NCBI GenBank assembly: GCA_036172665.1
Contig: CM069872.1
Location: 38,612,101-38,676,100, forward strand
DNA length: 64,000 bases
Direction: 5' to 3'
DNA from: Prosopocoilus inquinatus
Taxonomy: Eukaryota > Arthropoda > Insecta > Coleoptera > Lucanidae
Part shown: positions 60,001-64,000 of the stretch, in pieces
How the letters are laid out: each line of letters starts with the position of its first letter
How positions within the stretch are numbered: the first letter of the stretch is position 1
The notes under the pieces: generated by a model
The model's input: only the letters and a program-made list of their open reading frames with translations
Databases searched by the model: none
What the model was told of the DNA's origin: nothing
Program-made: the position numbers and the translations under genes

Positions 60001-62984
60001 TCCAGCGGCTTCGCGGAGCTGGACTAAAGCTTAGCCTCAAGAAGTGTCACCTGTTCCAGAAGGAAGTGAATTACCTGGGGCACATTGTTAATGGAAACGG
60101 AATCGCCGTGGACCCTGTGAAGATTCAGGTGGTGAAAGACTGGCCAACTCCCAGAAATAAACACCAAATAAGGAGTTTCCTTGGCCTGTGCACTTACTAT
60201 CGGCGCTACGTTCCTGGATTCGCAGACATTGCTAAGCCGTTGACAAAACTCACTGAAGAAGGTCGTCCATTTGAATGGGACCAACAGTGTCAAATTGGCT
60301 TTGAACAACTAAAGCAGTACTTGGTTAGTGCTCCTATTCTGAGTTATCCTCTCCCGAAAGGCAAGTTCGTCGTGGACACAGATGCTAGCAACGTTGGGAT
60401 TGGTGGCGTACTCTCCCAGATACAAGAGGGGCAAGAGAAGGTGATCGGCTACTTCAGTAAAGTCCTATCAAAGCCGGAACGAAACTATTGCGTCACAAGA
60501 AGGGAATTGCTAGCCGTCGTAAAAACGATAGAACACTTCTACAAGTACTTGTATGGTAGACGCTTCCTGCTGAGGACCGACCACGCCGCTCTAAAATGGC
60601 TTCTCCGTTTCAAGAACCCAGAAGGGCAAGTTGCACGATGGATCGAACGACTTCAGGAGTACGATTTTGAAATTCAGCATCGGGCAGGAACTAGCCATCG
60701 AAATGCCGATGCTCTGTCGAGAAGACCCTGTGCCGAAGACTGTAAGCACTGTAGTCGTTTGGACGAGAAAATAGCCACGACTGCGAGGACAGCCATTGTT
60801 GATGACAAATGGCAAGGCGAAGAACTGCGAAGAGACCAGGAGAACGACCCGGATTTGAAATTAGTGCTAGAATGGAAAAGCAGGGACGCGAGGCCTACCT
60901 GGGAAGAGGTAGCACCATGTGCACCGTCCGTAAAATCATACTGGGCGCAGTGGGACTCCATAGTGTTGGATCGTGGTCTTCTGAGACGAAGCATAGAGAA
61001 TCAGGAAGGCATGGAACAGAAGACACAGTTACTGATCCCCAAGAATAGGGTGCCAGAAGTTCTGAGGGAACTTCACGATGGAACTTCCGGAGGGCATCTG
61101 GGAGTTAAGAAGACTATGGAGAAGGTGCGCGAAAGATTTTACTGGGTGAACTGCAAGGAAGACGTGAAGGATTGGTGCAGAAAGTGTGCAGTCTGCGCAG
61201 CCAGTAACGGCCCCCACAGGCGGGGTAAGGCTCCCATGAGACAGTACAACGTTGGAAGTCCTTTTGAGAGAGTTGCCATCGATGTAGCCGGCCCGTTTCC
61301 AGAAACGAATGGTGGAAACAAGTACATCGTCGTGGTAATGGACTACTTTAGTAAGTGGGTTGAAGCTTACGCCCTACCTAACCAAGAGGCAGTCACTATT
61401 GCGGAAGTCCTTGTCAGGGAATGGATCAGTCGGTATGGTGCACCTATGGAACTGCATTCAGACCAAGGAAGGAACTTTGAATCGGCCTTGTTCAAGAACG
61501 TGTGTACTCTGCTCGGCGTACGAAAAACTAGAACAACTGCACTCCACCCACAGTCGGACGGAATGGTGGAAAGGTTCAATAGAACCATCAACCGACATTT
61601 GTCCAAGGTCGTTTCCAATCATCAGAGGGACTGGGACACGTACATCCCCCTGTTTCTAATGGCATACCGCTCATCTGTTCATGAGACAACAGGGGAGACT
61701 CCCGCGAAAGTGGTATTCGGGCGAGAGCCGAGACTGCCCTGCGACCTGAAGTTTGGTGTGAAGCCTGGCGAAGTCTCTGCCGACGAAGATTACGTGAGCA
61801 AATTACGCAGGAAAATGGATGATATCCACAACCAAGTGCGTCACAATATACAGACGGCCAGCGATCGGATGAAGGAGCACTATGACATCAACGCTCAACA
61901 CGGGGGATACCAACCTGGAGCACTGGTCTGGCTTTATAACCCCCAAAGACGTCGAGGCCTGTCCCCAAAATTACAGACCTCTTGGGAAGGTCCTTACAAA
62001 GTGATGAAACGGATCAACGACGTCGTTTACCGCATCAAGAAGGTCCCCCATGGCAAACCCAAAGTAATCCACTTCAACCGGATAGCCCCTTACCATGGAG
62101 AAGCAGATGAAGGGACAGTACAAAGGGCGCAAGTTTCCGAAGTGAACTTCGAAACCTTCATGTCTCATCACGCCGAAGGAAGCAAGGCACGGTTTGGAGT
62201 GACCATGGAGAAGCAACAAGATCTCTTTAAAGTGCCACTGGAGTACAGTCTGGCCCACTGCGTAGCAGAAGACCTGAAAATGTCCAAAGGAATCGCTCAG
62301 GTGTTTAGGAAGAAATTTGGCCAAATCGAGGAGCTACGAAGACAGCATCCCGTGGTAGGCAAGAGCTTGCAGATCATTGATTCGACGGCAGATCGGAGGC
62401 GCCACGTGCATTATTTAATCACTAAGAAGACATCAAGCGGTAAACCTGACTATCAAAGTATGTGGAGAGCCCTATATAGCCTGAGGAGACAGCTAATAGA
62501 GACCCATCAGATGAAGTTAGCCATCCCCAAATTGGGCTGCGGATTAGACGGACTAGACTGGAGAGTAATTCGAAGCATGCTGGAAGTCATCTTCCACAGA
62601 ACGGGAATTGAAGTCCTAGTCTGCAGCCACCACCCACAGGCAACAGTCAGCAACAGCAAAACCGTAGACTGTTACTTCTTCCAGACGGGAAGTTGCAAGA
62701 ATGGGCCAGCATGTAGATTCCGACACCCTCCTTCAAGGCTATCACCAGGAACATTTCGAGACGAAACGTTTTTAAGAAGGGGGCAGTGTGGCGCACCAAC
62801 CGGCTTAGCGCAAGGCGCCAAGAAGTCGGCCGCTGTTATGTGTCATCGGCCGGAGCCCACATCGAACAGACTGGAATGTTCCAATTCGAGAGACTTCCAG
62901 ACGCCAGCAAATGATATAAAATCGCCCGGAGTTGACTCACGAGTCAGTCGAATTCGAGCAGCGATAGTCGAAGTTAGATTTTAG
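57027..62984 (+). CDS. gag-pol: Gag-Pol polyprotein with SAP-like region, macrodomain and CCCH finger
   Basis: 1985 codons, no frameshift or stop between Gag and Pol. Residues 8-43: SAP-like helix pair. About 69-195: eleven-residue coiled-coil repeats (LLEQSGNF type). About 259-423: retrotransposon capsid; an acidic run follows near 438, and there is no CCHC knuckle. Protease DTG at 556-558. RT from about 820, catalytic D908, D972, D973 (YLDD 970-973). RNase H D1119, E1160, D1185, D1228. Integrase zinc ligands H1350, H1357, C1387, C1390; catalytic D1419, D1479, E1515 (35-residue spacing); GPY 1655-1657. About 1728-1866: macrodomain closest to TARG1/OARD1, with K1800 (LITKK) and D1841 (GCGLD) 41 residues apart, as in the human enzyme. 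CCCH finger C1882, C1890, C1896, H1900. The last 65 residues are encoded by the 3' LTR. Gag forms the particle and Pol copies and integrates the element; the macrodomain would bind or remove ADP-ribose (inferred). Confidence 0.95.
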   Translation: MATRKVLLKDLKVAELKTELEERELETCGLKGALQQRLRSDLLTAGEDPETFLFEISCGPADFNKILKDELREQSRNLEQKLLEQSGNFKDELREQSGNFKDELREQSRNLDEKFQEQSGNLQKLQEQSRNLEEKLLEQSGNFDKLQNKLLEQSRDLDEKFLEQSRNFDEKLLEQSGNLKGEFLEQTKGLEDKLVVKISEETRNLQENVEEIIFQQDNKIKNLEQIMAGLRVFGDQPPVETLENNETRIVEGPTENSKLKVKPPTFDGKSSWPNYFKQFEAAAKANRWTASEKATSLIVALRGDAIDVLQTMPPEEQEDFDKLVNRMEMRYGQAHLTEVYHAQLRNRCQKSGETLQEFEADVARLAQLAYPTAPVEFLKCLTVQTFIDGIRDPDNQQALRMTHPKTSKNALAYALEFEAARRVSRGHVKVRAAMDFQEEEEEESANAKVGSTIKERAREYATAEDVRRIVEQVFKQKRPLVWPGGRTCSQAMSKAQTGSKEATVKLSRVGAEGQTSTRIQRPPKTKANQVIFLRQLTSSVFVDVTIDNIPHTMLLDTGATKTILRPDVIKSSGRTEPTKWRLKTATGTSATVHGEVEVIITIGSTPIKHRALVADIEDEAILGMDVMCAHGFQLDLKRGVMAVNNEELVLHQRGDVAARVVLAEDVVLPSRTEVIVDAKLDGVFQDGQVIMVEPNTDDQRIGRGVLVGKMLLTAKKEVPVRLMNVNCFSVNIKKRTILGSCTMVSSISRQLETNVPEAKVPKKLWEMVMSTAQELTPDQKTKAKNLIGRYQDVFEVENGSKGRTDVVKHKIETGEERPIRQAPRRLPLAKREEAERIIREMEKDNVIEPSSSPWASPVVLVKKKDGSTRFCVDYRLLNNVTKKDSYPLPRIDDTLDTLAGSKIFSTLDLKSGYWQVELAPEDREKTAFSIGMGLWQFTVMPFGLCNAPATFERLMETVLKGLSWTTCMVYLDDIIVVGKTFDDHLRNLEGVFQRLRGAGLKLSLKKCHLFQKEVNYLGHIVNGNGIAVDPVKIQVVKDWPTPRNKHQIRSFLGLCTYYRRYVPGFADIAKPLTKLTEEGRPFEWDQQCQIGFEQLKQYLVSAPILSYPLPKGKFVVDTDASNVGIGGVLSQIQEGQEKVIGYFSKVLSKPERNYCVTRRELLAVVKTIEHFYKYLYGRRFLLRTDHAALKWLLRFKNPEGQVARWIERLQEYDFEIQHRAGTSHRNADALSRRPCAEDCKHCSRLDEKIATTARTAIVDDKWQGEELRRDQENDPDLKLVLEWKSRDARPTWEEVAPCAPSVKSYWAQWDSIVLDRGLLRRSIENQEGMEQKTQLLIPKNRVPEVLRELHDGTSGGHLGVKKTMEKVRERFYWVNCKEDVKDWCRKCAVCAASNGPHRRGKAPMRQYNVGSPFERVAIDVAGPFPETNGGNKYIVVVMDYFSKWVEAYALPNQEAVTIAEVLVREWISRYGAPMELHSDQGRNFESALFKNVCTLLGVRKTRTTALHPQSDGMVERFNRTINRHLSKVVSNHQRDWDTYIPLFLMAYRSSVHETTGETPAKVVFGREPRLPCDLKFGVKPGEVSADEDYVSKLRRKMDDIHNQVRHNIQTASDRMKEHYDINAQHGGYQPGALVWLYNPQRRRGLSPKLQTSWEGPYKVMKRINDVVYRIKKVPHGKPKVIHFNRIAPYHGEADEGTVQRAQVSEVNFETFMSHHAEGSKARFGVTMEKQQDLFKVPLEYSLAHCVAEDLKMSKGIAQVFRKKFGQIEELRRQHPVVGKSLQIIDSTADRRRHVHYLITKKTSSGKPDYQSMWRALYSLRRQLIETHQMKLAIPKLGCGLDGLDWRVIRSMLEVIFHRTGIEVLVCSHHPQATVSNSKTVDCYFFQTGSCKNGPACRFRHPPSRLSPGTFRDETFLRRGQCGAPTGLAQGAKKSAAVMCHRPEPTSNRLECSNSRDFQTPANDIKSPGVDSRVSRIRAAIVEVRF
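57231..57605 (+). repeat. 33-bp tandem coding repeats in gag (11-residue coiled coil)
   Basis: About eleven units of roughly 33 bp (GAACAATCCAGAAATTT or GAACAATCTGGAAATTT core) encode xLxEQSxNxxx hendecads; two units are slightly off length. Hendecad periodicity predicts a straight or right-handed coiled coil, probably a multimerisation stalk. Confidence 0.88.
62208..62625 (+). other. TARG1/OARD1-like macrodomain segment of the polyprotein
   Basis: Order of motifs: DLF (D1732), SLAHC-x2-ED, MSKGIA, FRKKFG, HYLITKK (K1800), GKPDY, IPKLGCGLDGLDW (D1841), and a closing EVLVCSHH strand. In human TARG1, Lys84 attacks ADP-ribose and Asp125 assists in releasing it; both are conserved here at the same spacing. 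Family knowledge: TARG1 removes ADP-ribose from Asp/Glu side chains. Activity in this element is an inference. Confidence 0.9.
62670..62726 (+). other. CCCH zinc finger segment
   Basis: C-x7-C-x5-C-x3-H (CYFFQTGSC...CRFRH), residues 1882-1900. This spacing fits RNA-binding CCCH fingers. It may replace the missing Gag CCHC knuckle or guide the macrodomain to RNA. Confidence 0.88.
62774..62786 (+). other. polypurine tract
   Basis: AAGAAGGGGGCAG immediately before the 3' LTR; it primes plus-strand synthesis in this class of element. Confidence 0.85.
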
Positions 62985-63101
62985 TGTGAAAATAAATTGT
63001 TAGAAATAAATTAGTTTTTAAGCTTCATTAAATTACGGTTAAGTTTTTATCGAGTGTTTTATTCGTTTAAATAAATAAACTCAAACCCTAGAAACGTAGC
63101 A
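62787..63101 (+). repeat. 3' LTR (315 bp)
   Basis: Identical by eye to the 5' LTR. The gag-pol frame runs 198 nt into it and ends at TAG 62982-62984. Confidence 0.96.
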
Positions 63102-63105
63102 ATAT

Positions 63106-64000
63106 TGAAAATAAATTAAGGATTAATAGAGTTAAATTTTCATTAGATAAAAATTATATATTAAATTAGTTTTTTTTTTTAAATAGTAATTATGTATACC
63201 TATAGTTTATTTCAGCGCTAAGCAGTTTTAGTAGCGAAGTTATGTTCTCGGATCACTCATAAATGGCAATATTTCCTCGACATTTAATAGAGAAACGTAA
63301 TTGTGCCCTTTCCTTCTTGTTTATTTTCTTGAAAGATGGTTCTTCGCCTCCACTCGATGCAGGAAGCTCCGTAGGTCTTTCTTCACCAAACTAAACAAAC
63401 TTTATACTAAATTAAATTGCATTTCTAAAAAAATATGGTAACGCATTGTGAATAAAATTCGATTTCGAAAACATTGCAAGCAAAATCTGCTACAATTCAC
63501 GTAAAAATAAGAACAAGCTTGAATTAATTCTCTGTTTACACTATCCAAACATTTTGATATATTTAAATGTTTTAAAATGTGTCTTATACGTTTGATTGTA
63601 TCGATTTTGATGTTTCCTTGATTCACTTGTCAAAAATTTGTCTATTGGTGATATGAGAAACGTTACTAAAACAAATTTTTCGTTGAATTACCAGCGTATT
63701 AGCAGGTAGTAGCAGGAGAATTTCTTATTTTCGTAAAACGCGTGGATGAAGGAATCAGATTTTAAAAAAATATTCGATACGTTTTGTTACGTATTTTTGT
63801 AATGTTCGATTAAACTTTTAATTCTTGAAATAAGATAATTTTTATTTGCAGTTTTAATGTTAAAATATCCCCACAAATTAATTTGAAATTATTCATATCT
63901 GTACTAGAAGACTCGATTGTTAGGATTAATAGTCAAAATTATTTAGATTTTTTTTTCAGTTGATTATGCAAAGGTAATTCATAGAATCGTAAATGTCACT
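63106..64000. other. no gene seen
   Basis: AT-rich to the window end. One 74-codon minus frame (63402-63626) without a motif. Confidence 0.35.

Larger units (their letters stand above)
56612..63101 (+). mobile_element. complete Ty3/Gypsy retrotransposon with macrodomain and CCCH finger
   Basis: 6490 bp from TGTGGCGCAC to GTAGCA, flanked by ATAT at 56608-56611 and 63102-63105. Two 315-bp LTRs read as identical. Primer site at 56928, one open frame at 57027-62984, purine tract at 62774. Every hallmark needed for autonomous transposition is present with no break in the coding sequence, which implies very recent insertion. The domain order protease-RT-RNase H-integrase places it in Ty3/Gypsy. 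The added C-terminal modules and N-terminal SAP-like region are not standard for that group. Confidence 0.97.

Noticed and set aside
62787..62984. An env-like gene after integrase
   Set aside because: The extra region is a macrodomain and CCCH finger; no signal peptide, fusion peptide or transmembrane segment is seen.

Overview
The window looks like AT-rich, intron-containing animal DNA, most likely from an insect. Reasons: a multi-exon secreted animal haem peroxidase of the insect chorion-peroxidase/peroxinectin type, LTR promoters with a TATA box plus an arthropod TCAGT initiator, Ty3/Gypsy and Jockey/CR1-like retroelements, and many hAT-like and TA-target inverted-repeat elements. I see no bacterial operons, rRNA, tRNA or CRISPR. 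The only confident host gene is the peroxidase (36744-40844, 11 coding exons, 734 codons). It is odd because several residues that hold or activate the haem, including the proximal histidine, are substituted.

Layout. 1-1820: 3' end of a Ty3/Gypsy pol running in from the left edge. 2-10 kb: old repeats, inverted-repeat elements and a tandem array split by a transposon whose ends are minisatellites. 11.16-12.16 kb: hAT-like element carrying a five-copy tandem repeat. 12.5-14 kb: palindrome joined to a decayed non-LTR reverse transcriptase that was later hit by a small MITE. 17.2-22 kb: GC-richer block with a good splice donor, a perfect small hairpin, a 3-kb degenerate array built around a CTAATAGAC core, and a possible exon. 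23-36 kb: foldback elements and non-LTR relics on both strands. 36.7-40.9 kb: peroxidase. 41.3-43.0 kb: long foldback element. 43-51 kb: mostly featureless. 51.0-52.8 kb: second hAT-like element with a perfect 8-bp target duplication.

The most notable system lies at 53.5-63.1 kb: two related Ty3/Gypsy retrotransposons. The complete one (56612-63101) has two 315-bp LTRs that read as identical, a 4-bp ATAT target duplication, a tRNA-type primer site, a purine tract, and one uninterrupted 1985-codon frame. The polyprotein runs SAP-like domain, hendecad coiled coil, capsid (no CCHC knuckle), protease, reverse transcriptase, RNase H and integrase. After the integrase it carries two unexpected modules: a TARG1/OARD1-like macrodomain (ADP-ribosyl hydrolase fold, catalytic Lys and Asp kept with exact spacing) and a CCCH zinc finger. 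The second copy (53568-55621) has lost everything from the leader to the integrase core, yet keeps an open 457-codon frame for the integrase C-terminus, macrodomain and CCCH finger. That frame begins at the first AUG downstream of its LTR promoter. I infer that the elements acquired a host-type de-ADP-ribosylating enzyme, and that the short copy may be a vehicle that expresses it.

Work was by eye: motif positions were counted from the sequence, family assignments rest on recognised motifs, and repeat boundaries without a target duplication are approximate.
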